Shown: positions 32,963-43,137 of the stretch, piece after piece | Position numbering within the stretch: the stretch's first letter is position 1 | Layout: each line of letters starts with the position of its first letter | NCBI RefSeq assembly: GCF_905163445.1 | Contig: NC_053190.1 | Location: forward strand, 5,396,501-5,460,500 | DNA: 64,000 nucleotides | Direction: 5' to 3' | Source: Pararge aegeria | Lineage: Eukaryota; Arthropoda; Insecta; Lepidoptera; Nymphalidae | Position numbers and translations under genes: made by a program | Notes under the pieces: generated by a model | Database searches by the model: none | What the model was told of the DNA's origin: nothing | Seen by the model: only the letters and a program-made list of their open reading frames with translations

Positions 32963-33599
32963 GGTGACGCCGCTGCACTGTGTAGCAACCCTTCAGGTGG
33001 TAATCGGCATGTCTCTGGAAAAAGAACATTCCGTTCTTGAATTAATTCCAACCAAGTTAGCTTCCATCTAGCGGTTTATTAAAGAACTACTGAAGAAACG
33101 TAGGTATTATAAAGTAGTTAACTGTTAGTAGAACAGATGGCAGTGCATTATGGTTTTTAGTTTTCTTGTTGGTTTTGTCCCAGTTTTTTTTACCGCCATC
33201 TAGTTTCATTGACGTGCATCTCGTCTTAATGGTTCTTAGATTTCATCTAAAGGTTTTCCGCCACCCTGCCTGTATTTTCACTGAGCTCCATGGAATATAG
33301 TTACCAAATAGACGTACGATGTCTCTGTAATACGTATTAGTTTTTCAACTCAGGCATCAGTGGACTGTGATGACTAAAATAACGCTCTAGATTTTGACAC
33401 CACATTATTAAACTAGGTTGAACAATCCAGACGATCCAATAACCCCAAAACTAGTAGCAAAGGACAATCACGACCTAAAGCTTGTTTAAGGAGGCAGAAA
33501 CGGGGAGTCCAAGTCGGAGGATACTTTGACTTATAGAAAGGCCCCCTGTTTGCTTTTAGAAATTTTGCACTCAGACTAACTACCCAATATAAATAATGA

Positions 33600-33810
33600 C
33601 CTACTAATCTTATATCTTTAAACGAGCAATTCTTATATATATATATATATACATATATATAATTGGAATCTCGGAATCAGCTCCAAAGATTTTCATGATA
33701 TTTTCACGATAAATCGATCTAGGATTCATTTTTAGAAAATATCATTTTATTCGTGTTTTCCGGTAAAAACCGATTTGGTGTAGATGAGTTGCCCTAGTCA
33801 GCTAGTAATT
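33600..33810 (+). repeat. Dispersed repeat, family F, copy 1, with (TA)n
   Basis: The (TA)n tract at 33634-33661 is followed by GGAATCTCGGAATCAGCTCC, AAAGATTTTCATGATATTTT, ATCGATCTAGGATTCATTTT and TTTCCGGTAAAAACC, matching 43925-44060. Confidence 0.65.
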
Positions 33811-34224
33811 TTAATTAGTTCATTGAAAATAATGTTATTAAGTCTTAAGTGACCATAGCACATCATTTTCAGCTTATTCAGAAGAAATTAGCGCACGACT
33901 TATAAATATTATAATGATTGTATTACTTTCCTTCAAAATAAAAAGAAAATCAGTAATTAACTAGAACAACAGCCGCAAAATCGAAAAAATATTTTGTATA
34001 AGAATTGCCACTTCGAACAACTTTCAATTGATGGCGTTTTAAAGCAAAGAGTATAATATTATAATTACAACGTTTGAACTAAATTCGGCGGATACAAAGC
34101 TTTAAAATAAAATCTGTATCATGCAATTTATAATTAATCTACATTTAACAGATCTTTTAAACTCTAGACGCAGCTTTCACTCTGACACCGCAGCATCTTC
34201 AGGTGTTGACCTTACAATAACTTA
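33811..34224. other. Unassigned AT-rich DNA
   Basis: No supported feature. Confidence 0.3.
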
Positions 34225-34227
34225 ATC

Positions 34228-34747
34228 ATCAAAGTCAAAGTCAAAGTCAAAAATATCTTTATTCAAGTAGGCCCACAGGTGGCACTTTTTATTTATTTTT
34301 ATTTTTTATTTATTTAACTCTTTATTTGTACACCACAATGAAGTTAGGGAAATAAAAAAAACAAAAGAAATACAAAGACAGAAGTAGAATACAAAAGGCG
34401 GCCTTATCGCTAAGTAGCGATCTCTGCCAGGCAACCTTTGGATTAGGACAAGATGAGAGAGAGCGGACAGGTGGTGTAAAATTATTATAAACGTACATTC
34501 AAATAGCTAAATACAAATACATAAACAAAATTGCACAAATAAGAAAAATATAATAAATAAATATAAAATAATAAACTAATATATACTCAATCATACATAT
34601 ATGAACATATAGATAATAAAAATAAACATAATCAAGGTATAATAAATGTCGTCATTATAGTGCAAGATAATATGCTTTTTATGCGTACATAAGAACCACA
34701 CGGTAGTGAGATGATGGCGATAACCACATTCGTAAACTTAAAACTAA
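34228..34747 (-). mobile_element. LINE family B tail, split by a nested LINE tail
   Basis: The tail (AAGTCA)n at 34233-34251 and TTTATTCAAGTAGGCCCACA GG lie left of the insertion. GATGGCGATAACCACATTCG TAAACTTAAA lies right of it (about 34712-34742). The intervening 34293-34674 is a separate LINE tail. The same family is fuller at 50528-52135. Confidence 0.65.
34293..34674 (-). mobile_element. Nested LINE 3' UTR, family C
   Basis: TTTGTACACCACAATGAAGT, AAAAGGCGGCCTTATCGCTA, AGTAGCGATCTCTGCCAGGC and AACCTTTGGATTAGGAC match the antisense of 52900-53190. CTTTTTAT at 34285-34292 and again at 34675-34682 is a plausible target duplication. Confidence 0.75.
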
Positions 34748-34754
34748 ATCATCA

Positions 34755-35275
34755 TCATCATCAATCCAATCAATTGACGTCCACTGCTGGACATAGGTCT
34801 TTTGTAGGGAGTTTCGCAATCCTCGGTTCTGGGCCGCTAGCCTCCAACGGCTCCCAACGACTCATCTGACGTCATCTATCCGACCTACGCTGCGTTTACC
34901 GGTGCAGGGTCGCCATTCCAGCACCTTAAGACCCCAACGTCCATCGGTTCTCCGAGCTATGCGTCCTGCCCATTGCCACTACAGTTTCGTCTCACTCACT
35001 GAGGTATGTTGGTAACTCTAGTTCACCTACGGATCTCCTACTTTCTGATTTGATCACGTAGAGATAGCTCTCTCCATCGCCCGTTGAGTGACTCTAAGCC
35101 TTCTTATGAGGCCCATAGTAGGCGACCACGTTTCGGATCCAACACGCACTGTTGGAAGACTGACTGAAGACTAACTTCAGGTACTGAGGTGTTTCGGATG
35201 AGAAGATGTCACGAAGTTTCCCGAACGCTGCCAATCTAAGTTGTACCTTACTGGATCGTGTGTCCTAGGTAACTA
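34755..35275 (-). pseudogene. RTE-like LINE reverse transcriptase C-terminus (pseudogene)
   Basis: The longest RTE-like piece here. Reading the minus strand, VLEWRPCTGKRSVGR is followed by the WTDD-equivalent region (here with a stop) and an ETPYK-type end corresponding to the LQKTYVQQWTS terminus. On the plus strand it begins AATTGACGTCCACTGCTGGA. It extends about 500 bp upstream into the C-terminal coding region, with GGTGCAGGGTCGCCATTCCA and CGAGCTATGCGTCCTGCCCA. No polymerase core is present. Confidence 0.75.
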
Positions 35276-35501
35276 TTAATAATTAATACGCTTGCTTGTT
35301 ATAACTATATATTATAATAAGCAATTAATTTATTATAATTTTATATTACGGCTTGAATATAGTTTTTTTTTTCGAATGATGTGTTCAGTAAACATGATGA
35401 TAATAAGCTCGAAGCGAACCACATTTATTTGTATTGGTGAAATAAACACTTCCCTTATTAATACCGTAGGTACGAACTCAACTTTTATATTTTTATTTTC
35501 G

Positions 35502-35680
35502 CTGGAAAATGCTTTTGCGTCAGAGATCGCGAGTGCATAATGGGCTGGGTATAAGAGATGCTGACAGAAGAGCAGTGATTAAATCCACTGAGAACTTTTT
35601 AACGTATTGTGGAGTAAAAATAAAAAAAAAAAAAACTAAAGGACGTACCAGATGCGATGCCAAAGGATCGCTGACGCATG
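35502..35680 (+). other. Open frame of unknown origin cut by the second LTR element
   Basis: The plus strand is open from about 35505 with RSRVHNGLGIRDADRRAVIK and a lysine run, and reaches the LTR at 35681. I do not recognise the protein. After the LTR element (39919 on) the frame does not obviously continue. It could be a fragment of another transposon or chance. Confidence 0.25.
35677..35680. repeat. Target-site duplication CATG (left)
   Basis: Matches CATG at 39915-39918 immediately outside the other LTR. Confidence 0.75.
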
Positions 35681-36728
35681 TGCTAAAAAAATATAAAGGA
35701 TGGAAAGCCATGGTAGTCAGATATTCCTTTCAATACCAACAATGTTCAGGATGGCACTTAGATCTTTCATTAATTAACAGTATTATTGAAGCTAAATACC
35801 TAGTTTCTCATATTAAAGTATTAATTTTATAAAAGACATCATTAAAGCCCACCAACTTGCTTTAGAGCAGTGTTGTGGGTCTGTACTCTATAAACCTGAC
35901 TTCCCAAGGAGTGAAATAAAACAACTAGACTGACTCTAATACTGTATATTAGGCTTCTCTATAATTCATATTACTTATTACCTTCAAATGACTCTACTAC
36001 CAGTTCGGAATGCTGTCTTCGGCAGAGAAGACCACTGGCAAGAAACTCTACCGTTGCTCTTTTATTCAATCAATTAAAACAAGACTTATAAACACAATTA
36101 CAACATTATCATATGTTATAACGCTAGGCCCTTTGATACAAAACATATAAGACAGGTCAAACATAACTACTATTATCACTAATAACATCAGGACTTTTGA
36201 AACAAATTGTTTGTATAGAGCAACGTATGCTACGTAAGCTATCTGTATGAAATAATGCTAGGGCTCCATATATGATACCTGAATAACCCAAAGGATATAA
36301 GAGATATACTTATCTGATGCTACATCAGGTACAACCATAGTACCAACAACTTTTAACAACTTATCTCAACTCCATCACCAGTATATACGACTCTTGTTTT
36401 GCCACAACAATATTTCGTTAAGTATGTCGTTTCCATTATAAATCATCTATTCCCAATTTGTAACGTTCTATCCACAATACTTTACTTAATCTTCTATTCT
36501 CAATTCATTAATTTAAATCCGTCCTCACTTTTCTTTGCCGCCAATCTAACTTGTCAAACTCGCGTCTCCCGCCATAGATCCTATACTTTTATTTGACAGT
36601 CTAATAAAGTCCATTATTCTATTTTCAATACATTATCAATGAGTATACAAACTATGATTTGTTGATATATTTAATATAATCATCGGGTTTATCATAGATA
36701 AAGTGCTGTAATTCCCTATTTCCTAACA
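35681..36728 (-). repeat. 3' LTR of the LARD-like element
   Basis: On the plus strand it starts TGCTAAAAAAATATAAAGGA and ends ...CCCTATTTCCTAACA. The 65-codon frame inside it (36399-36596) is identical to that in the other LTR and is not a gene. A LINE-tail-like segment is embedded at 35990-36065. Confidence 0.9.
35990..36065 (-). repeat. LINE family A tail embedded in the LTR
   Basis: GACTCTACTACCAGTTCGGA, GAGAAGACCACTGGCAAGAA and ACTCTACCGTTGCTCTTTTA align with GATTCTACCACCGGTTCGGA ... GTTGCTCTTTT at 20113-20185. The same segment is in the other LTR at 39176-39251, so it predates this insertion and belongs to the element. Confidence 0.7.
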
Positions 36729-37343
36729 CGGCCATTCTGACAAGTACTTCGTTCTCGAAGTACATAGGGTTATTCTTTTTAGGTATATGTATTGTATCAT
36801 AAGTCTTTAGGTTCAAAGAACATCCTTATAAGTACATCATCTTATGTACACCTCTATAACATTAGTTCAAATGGTATATAAGCATAAAAAATCATCAAAT
36901 CAGTTACATTCTGTATACACTTTTATCAATAAACTGTAAACAATATTTTATCCAAAGATAGGCATAATCATAACATTTTATAATTAAAGTGAAAGAGACC
37001 AAAAACATTTTCATTAAAATTCCACACCATTTAACAAATTATAATAATGTAATACTTCTCTTAAAGTAAAAAAAAAATGATTAATTTTCAACAATGTAAA
37101 TCAAAAATACTCATTTTCATTTATCTTGTACATTTTAACATGTACAATCACAATCCAAATATTTCCATCTCAATATAAATCTCAAACAATTTATCCATTT
37201 GCCTCCAGTCCAACAACTTTATCAAAATATACACATAATTGTATTTCTCCTCAATTCTGTTATTTGCATTGTTAGTCTCATTTAGTCACAGATGTAATAG
37301 GTACAGTCTAATAGTCAAACCAATATATACCAAAACACCAACA

Positions 37344-37526
37344 CCCACTGGTGATATCAACAACATCATCACTCTCAAGTGATATCAATAACATCATCAC
37401 CCACTGGTGATATCAACAACATCATCACTCTCAAGTGATATCAATAACATCATCACCCACTGGTGATATCCACATCATCATCACTCTCAAGTGATATCAA
37501 TAACATCATCACCCACTGGTGATATT
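37344..37526. repeat. 28-bp/56-bp tandem array with TGATATCA palindromes
   Basis: The subunits CCCACTGGTGATATCAACAA CATCATCA and CTCTCAAGTGATATCAATAA CATCATCA alternate for about 6.5 subunits (3.3 pairs of 56 bp). Each has a conserved palindrome TGATATCA, except the last. Confidence 0.95.
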
Positions 37527-38194
37527 CATATTTTTTCCACTGTCCAAGTCAAGTAATATATAAGATAAATATAAATAAATTAATATAAAAACGCTAAGAT
37601 GGAATTATTTCTATTAGTTCACATCTTTTTTTTTTTTATCATCTCATCATAAAAGCCAAAGTATATTCAATGTTTGTTCAATTGTTATTTCTATTATTCA
37701 ATGTTTTATTTCAATCTAAACATCAATTAAACCACCTGTTTAACAGAATCATTTATCATGCAAGGACTCTTAAAATTTCACATAAAATTTGATAATTTAA
37801 ACAACTGTTAACCTAAGTATAATCTAATTATTTATAATGCAACTAATATATTTTCCTTTGCAGCAGCAACATTAATTTAGTTTATAATTGTATTTTATTT
37901 ATATCATTTTTAAAAACTTCTCTCAACATCATACTGAAAGATCACTGACCTAACCTAACCCACAACATTTAAGCTGACTCCTAATTCTTTTCTTCACACA
38001 ACCCAACATAGAAACTAAACTATTTCATTTAGCTATTCAGTAGTAATTTTCCTTATATGTATTGTTCTGATACATAATCATATTCTATTCTATTCTACCA
38101 ACAAAATTTTTTTTTTTTTTGTTTGTTTTGTTTTGTTTTGTTTTATGTGTATTCTTTTATATGTTCTGAATAATTTACATAATCTCTCCTATCT

Positions 38195-38506
38195 CGGCTT
38201 TCCTGACAAGTACTTCGATCTCGAAGTACATAGAAAAGTTCCTAAATAAAAGTTAACAGCTCGGCTAACCTGACTAGTTGCTCAATATAAACTTGAAATC
38301 TTGTATGTAATAAATAAGAATCAAAAGAAAAATCTATTACACATTCCGTTCGGCTAACCTGACCAGTCAAATTATTTTAACCTGGACAGTCTAATAAAAT
38401 AAAACTTAGCAAAAATTCCATTTGGCTAACCTGATTAATTATATAAAACTTGATAATTCAAATTAATCAAACTTATCACACATTCTGTTTGGCTAACTTG
38501 ACTAGT
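38195..38506. repeat. Spaced array of 'CGGCTAACCTGACTAGT' motifs
   Basis: Units begin at 38195 (CGGCTTTCCTGACAAGT), 38262 (CGGCTAACCTGACTAGT), 38351 (CGGCTAACCTGACCAGT), 38423 (TGGCTAACCTGATTAAT) and 38490 (TGGCTAACTTGACTAGT). A sixth, at 36729, abuts the LTR. Spacing is 67-89 bp. The first unit and the LTR-adjacent unit also share ACTTCG...CGAAGTACATAG. Confidence 0.85.
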
Positions 38507-38853
38507 TGGTTTATAACAAACAAAACAAATATAAATCAAATCTATTTGACTCCAAGTAAAATAGAGCCACTAGGCCATACCAGTTTCAAATAATAAGTAC
38601 TATCTTTGCAAAGTAGAAACAAAATAAAAAATAAAAATATCACATCAATTGGTTCTCCGGACCACATATCCTTATATAGAATTTCAACAAGCATGGTGCT
38701 TTGTCTCCAGAGTGTTTCTGTTTCAGCACATAGCAGCAAAAAGTTGAGGCATCATTAAAAACATCAAACTCTTTACTATGTCCACATTTGACGGGATGGT
38801 TCTAAAAAAAGTAAATCTGCATTAGAGAAAGCCATAAATTGGACATGAATAGG

Positions 38854-38866
38854 ATCCCACTTCTGA
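38854..38866 (-). other. Primer binding site, tRNA-Leu type
   Basis: The plus strand reads ATCCCACTTCTGA, identical to the 3' acceptor/T-stem part of tRNA-Leu (AATCCCACTTCTGACA) minus its last bases and CCA. It abuts the LTR. In the minus orientation this is the expected place for minus-strand priming. Confidence 0.75.
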
Positions 38867-39914
38867 TGCTAAAAAAATATAAAGGATGGAAAGCCATGGT
38901 AGTCAGATATTCCTTTCAATACCAACAATGTTCAGGATGGCACTTAGATCTTTCATTAATTAACAGTATTATTGAAGCTAAATACCTAGTTTCTCATATT
39001 AAAGTATTAATTTTATAAAAGACATCATTAAAGCCCACCAACTTGCTTTAGAGCAGTGTTGTGGGTCTGTACTCTATAAACCTGACTTCCCAAGGAGTGA
39101 AATAAAACAACTAGACTGACTCTAATACTGTATATTAGGCTTCTCTATAATTCATATTACTTATTACCTTCAAATGACTCTACTACCAGTTCGGAATGCT
39201 GTCTTCGGCAGAGAAGACCACTGGCAAGAAACTCTACCGTTGCTCTTTTATTCAATCAATTAAAACAAGACTTATAAACACAATTACAACATTATCATAT
39301 GTTATAACGCTAGGCCCTTTGATACAAAACATATAAGACAGGTCAAACATAACTACTATTATCACTAATAACATCAGGACTTTTGAAACAAATTGTTTGT
39401 ATAGAGCAACGTATGCTACGTAAGCTATCTGTATGAAATAATGCTAGGGCTCCATATATGATACCTGAATAACCCAAAGGATATAAGAGATATACTTATC
39501 TGATGCTACATCAGGTACAACCATAGTACCAACAACTTTTAACAACTTATCTCAACTCCATCACCAGTATATACGACTCTTGTTTTGCCACAACAATATT
39601 TCGTTAAGTATGTCGTTTCCATTATAAATCATCTATTCCCAATTTGTAACGTTCTATCCACAATACTTTACTTAATCTTCTATTCTCAATTCATTAATTT
39701 AAATCCGTCCTCACTTTTCTTTGCCGCCAATCTAACTTGTCAAACTCGCGTCTCCCGCCATAGATCCTATACTTTTATTTGACAGTCTAATAAAGTCCAT
39801 TATTCTATTTTCAATACATTATCAATGAGTATACAAACTATGATTTGTTGATATATTTAATATAATCATCGGGTTTATCATAGATAAAGTGCTGTAATTC
39901 CCTATTTCCTAACA
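38867..39914 (-). repeat. 5' LTR of the LARD-like element
   Basis: Identical by eye to 35681-36728 at a constant offset of 3,186. Includes the second copy of the embedded LINE tail (39176-39251) and the duplicated non-gene frame at 39585-39782. Confidence 0.9.
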
Positions 39915-39918
39915 CATG
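39915..39918. repeat. Target-site duplication CATG (right)
   Basis: Pairs with CATG at 35677-35680. Confidence 0.75.
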
Positions 39919-41350
39919 CATGTTGACAAACCAAGTGTATCATAATTTATCAAAAAGGAACACAATCACCGGTCCAAAGTAATTGCTTTTATAACAATAG
40001 AGCTCTTAAGGTTCGGCGCTGGGGTGCGAATGCATTTTGCTAATTGCTGCGATGTCAACAACATAGATCAAGCTGTCCTTCAAAGAAATTCGGGCTGATT
40101 ACTTACACTGTTGCGCTATTGCCGACAGACGCTGTCCAAACCGCATGTTCTATGATCTCTCAAAATATTGCTCAACATACATATGTTATACTATCTATTA
40201 TGTATAGCTGTGACACCAGAATTAGTTTATGATAATTTAATACAGCTTAGTAAAGCTTTGTTCTGGCGGTACCTTCCTAGTTTTAAATCATAAAACGTTT
40301 ATGTTTGTCGTTTGTTACTAACATATTTTTTCGTAAACTAGATTATAGATTGAGATTTCAATATTTTAGATGAATATTTTGAAGAGAACCTATTTCTTTC
40401 GTCTATTTTGTTTTTTAATTCATGCGTACCCCTAAACGTAACGTACCTGTTGGCTACCATTATTATATATATACTTTACATACATATATTACGTACTTAA
40501 CATATCATTTAATTTTATAAATTACCAATGACCATTTTAACACACAAACATACATAAAATATTCGCATCAACATTCACGAACTTACACTTACAATGAACT
40601 AAACGCATAAACTCCCGACTAGTTTGGTGACGTCCTCGTTTGCATTTAGGTAGCCGGTACACTCGCTGCCTACCGGCAGCTCGCTATTGAATTCGTGCAC
40701 CAGTCGTGTCGCTCATTGTAAAACGATGTTTTTGTATTTCTTATCGGCCTCTAAAATTGTAAATCTCATAGTAAAGTGCTTTCGAACTACAAGTGTTTTT
40801 AAATTGATATCTCGAGGTCCTAATTATGTAAAACTCACAGTCACTTTTTGTATCTTATATCAGTGTTTTAGTTAATTTGACTATGTTATTAAAAAAAAAA
40901 TAATGAAGGAATTTTCAATTTTTAATTGATTTGGCGCTTTATGAAATACTGTTCAAAGGCTGTGTGGGACGCGCTGTGGCGGATGTAACAATTATTCTTC
41001 GTTAAATCAAATTAATAGTCGAAAATGCACTGCATTCTACATTACCTTTCGCAGAATAAACTCCCATGACTGCTGGGCACGTGTTTCCTCTCCGGTAACA
41101 GAGAGTTTTGGATCATAGACCCACCAGATCACAATCGGGACCGAAGAATATGCTTCTCGAAGCACGTCGATGGACAACGCCAATATCGAGCTCCGGACAA
41201 CCATTCAAATTTTCTTGAAAGAAAAGCTACAATACTAGCCGTGATCCGCATTTAAGCATTTAACCTGTACCTAACCACTGGTGTTACGAAGAAATTTCAG
41301 ACTGACTTATTATTTCTTTATCACTAGTGCCTATTTTATATACTCTTAAG
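39919..41350. other. Unassigned DNA
   Basis: A slightly GC-richer stretch at 40615-40720 (TAGCCGGTACACTCGCTGCC...) could be a promoter or 5' UTR but has no supporting motif. A weak family A SINE-like phrase lies near 41075-41110 (GCTGGGCACGTGTTTCCTCT). No coding gene is supported. Confidence 0.3.
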
Positions 41351-41354
41351 TGAA

Positions 41355-41480
41355 CGAATGAATGAATACACTTTTATAGTACACCACAAAAACATAAAAA
41401 AAAATAAAAAAAAATTAAGAAAAGTTTGACGGCCTTATCGCTACATAAAGATCTGTTCCAGGGAACCAATGATGTATATA
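41355..41480 (-). mobile_element. LINE 3' UTR, family C
   Basis: GAATGAATGAATACACTTTT, ATAGTACACCACAAAAAC, TTGACGGCCTTATCGCTACA and AGATCTGTTCCAGGGAACC match the antisense family C tail. Confidence 0.7.
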
Positions 41481-41931
41481 AAAAAAACATGTATATTATA
41501 TAAATTTACATATATATATATATTATAAATATACATATGTACCTATATTATATAAATATAAATACTAGTGGAGGAAATCCGAAACAGCGCTTGCGAGAGG
41601 AAACATGCTAAAAGAGGCTTAATGTATCGATTTCCGTGTCACGTACGAATCCTGCTACATATATAGTCCGATGCATCCGCGACACGTTCAAGAAACGTCT
41701 GGATACAACTGTATCAGGCGCTCGCGAGGTCGAAGACTAGCTGACCTTGGAGAAGCTGAAGTCACGGAGGACAAAGTGTTTGTTTCCATGTGCTTACAGT
41801 TACGGCACAGTGCAAGAACGTGTTCCTCAGTTTGAACTTTTGACCTGAGGGCGTGGTTGTAAAGGCTGTCAGGAAGTGAGAATAATAAACCTGCCTTATT
41901 TTTTTATTTTTAATACGATAACATTGTTTAT

Positions 41932-42410
41932 AACGGCCGTTTGGCGCAGTGGGCAGTGACCCTGTTTTTTCAATCGAAGGTTCGATTCCCACAACTGGAA
42001 AAGTTTGTGTGGTGAACATTGTTGAACAAGTTTTTTATTGTCTGGAAGATTATTTGTATATTATAAGCATATAATTAAGAACATACAGAAACCGTGTACA
42101 CGATTGGTAATGAACCATCAAAAACCACTCACACTCAGTAATGAATTTACCTCTGATGTTCTATACATTTACGATACAATGGGGAAAGTGGGAAAATTTG
42201 TGAGCTAGCGACATTCCGCGGATGTCAAGTAGGATGTACGCGGGGCTTTTTTGGACACAATGCACGGCATGCAATAATGGCTGAATGAGGGTTTTGTATG
42301 TTCTCAATACTGTATTTATGCATGTAACACAAGCTACGCTTACTTTAAGATGTATGTAGATGCCGATGTGTGTGTGTGATTGTTGTAATATATATTTATA
42401 TATTATCTAC
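41932..42410 (+). mobile_element. tRNA-derived SINE, family B, copy 2 (interrupted)
   Basis: The head ACGGCCGTTTGGCGCAGTGG has an A-box-like sequence, and AAGGTTCGATTCCCACAACT contains the B box. The body continues to about 42080. The SINE tail phrase AACACAAGCTACGCTTACTT and GCCGATGTGTGTG reappears at 42329-42380 after about 240 bp of other sequence, so the copy is split or rearranged. Confidence 0.65.
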
Positions 42411-42585
42411 CTATATGTCTCAATTTTTATCTGCTCTAAAATAAATACTTACTATGTATAAAAAAAAGGAAAACTCAATTTATACGAGCATTTTGAATAT
42501 AACCTAGCGATACTTTTCTAACTGATACAATTCAATTTTGAGTGAAGTGAGGTGCAATGCCAGTAAGTGTGCTCAGGAACTACAC

Positions 42586-43137
42586 AATCTTGTTGGCCTT
42601 CGCCATTCTATGGCAAAAAGAACAGCGAGACGTTGAGCGTTGTGAGCGGTGACATCCTCAAATGTGGTTGACATCCAATCAACGCGCACAAAACGTTTGA
42701 TAACCACGTTCCTCATACGAAACGCTAGGGTGGGAAACGAATTTCCGGTATCTGTATTTCCTGCCACGTTCAACTCACAGTTCAAGGCGAGAACAGGCAT
42801 TTTCTAGGCAAGCCCGCCGTAACCTTGACCGCATAGTAATTGCTTCTTATTAGGCATACTTTGCTTTCCATCGAGCTAGAAAAACAGGGCCTTGATTCGC
42901 TATCGCATTGAAATCATAACCGTGCACGAAATGCATTTCGTGCAAAGTTAGGCGGCCTTATGGCCAAAGCATTAAGGCCGCCTTATGCTTTCTGCTTGTA
43001 TTTGTTTTTATTCTTCAACTTGTAATGTGAATAAATTTTGTCACGCACATTTTGGTATCTTTTTATACAAAGACTGTCAGGTTAACGTCACAAAGTATAC
43101 CCAGTCTTAATTACTAACGCCAACTTCCAAACTCAGA
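42586..43137 (+). pseudogene. LINE reverse transcriptase C-terminus and 3' UTR (pseudogene)
   Basis: The plus strand reads GLRHSMAKRTARR, a TGA, another TGA, then VVDIQSTRTKRLITTFLIRN and ...FPATFNSQFKARTGIF before TAG at 42805-42807. This matches the C-terminal RTKR..TFLVRTA+WN.LP..VFP pattern of an R1/Jockey-type LINE; the Trp of the WN motif reads Gly here. The 3' UTR has a 22-bp palindrome (42923-42944), AGGCGGCCTTA...TAAGGCCGCCT (11-bp arms, near 42952) and GTGAATAAATTTT as a possible poly(A) signal. The antisense frame at 42573-42800 is only a shadow. Confidence 0.7.

Larger units (their letters stand above)
36729..38866 (-). other. Internal domain of the LARD-like element
   Basis: 2,138 bp without recognisable gag, protease, reverse transcriptase or integrase. 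It holds a 28/56-bp array (37344-37526), a motif array (38195-38506), poly(T)/(TTTTG)n near 38107-38145, and an undistinguished 65-codon minus frame at 38542-38739 near the primer site. The end next to the 3' LTR (CGGCCATTCTGACAAGTACT at 36729) matches the array motif. No polypurine tract is evident. Confidence 0.7.
35681..39914 (-). mobile_element. Non-autonomous LTR retrotransposon (LARD-like)
   Basis: Two direct repeats of 1,048 bp (35681-36728 and 38867-39914), each TG...CA, enclose 2.1 kb. CATG at 35677-35680 is repeated at 39915-39918 as a 4-bp target duplication. On the minus strand, TCAGAAGTGGGAT (38854-38866) directly follows the 5' LTR and is complementary to a tRNA-Leu 3' region. 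The interior has no gag or pol but contains two short-repeat arrays. The LTRs appear identical over their whole length by eye, so the copy is young. It must rely on proteins from another element. Confidence 0.9.

Noticed and set aside
36399..36596. 65-codon frame present twice (also 39585-39782) as a possible duplicated gene
   Set aside because: It lies inside the two LTRs and is identical only because the LTRs are. No protein family is recognised.
40615..40910. GC-richer stretch and following frame as a host promoter and first exon
   Set aside because: No TATA, initiator, splice or coding evidence strong enough to annotate.
42573..42800. 75-codon minus-strand frame
   Set aside because: Antisense to a recognisable LINE reverse transcriptase C-terminus on the plus strand.
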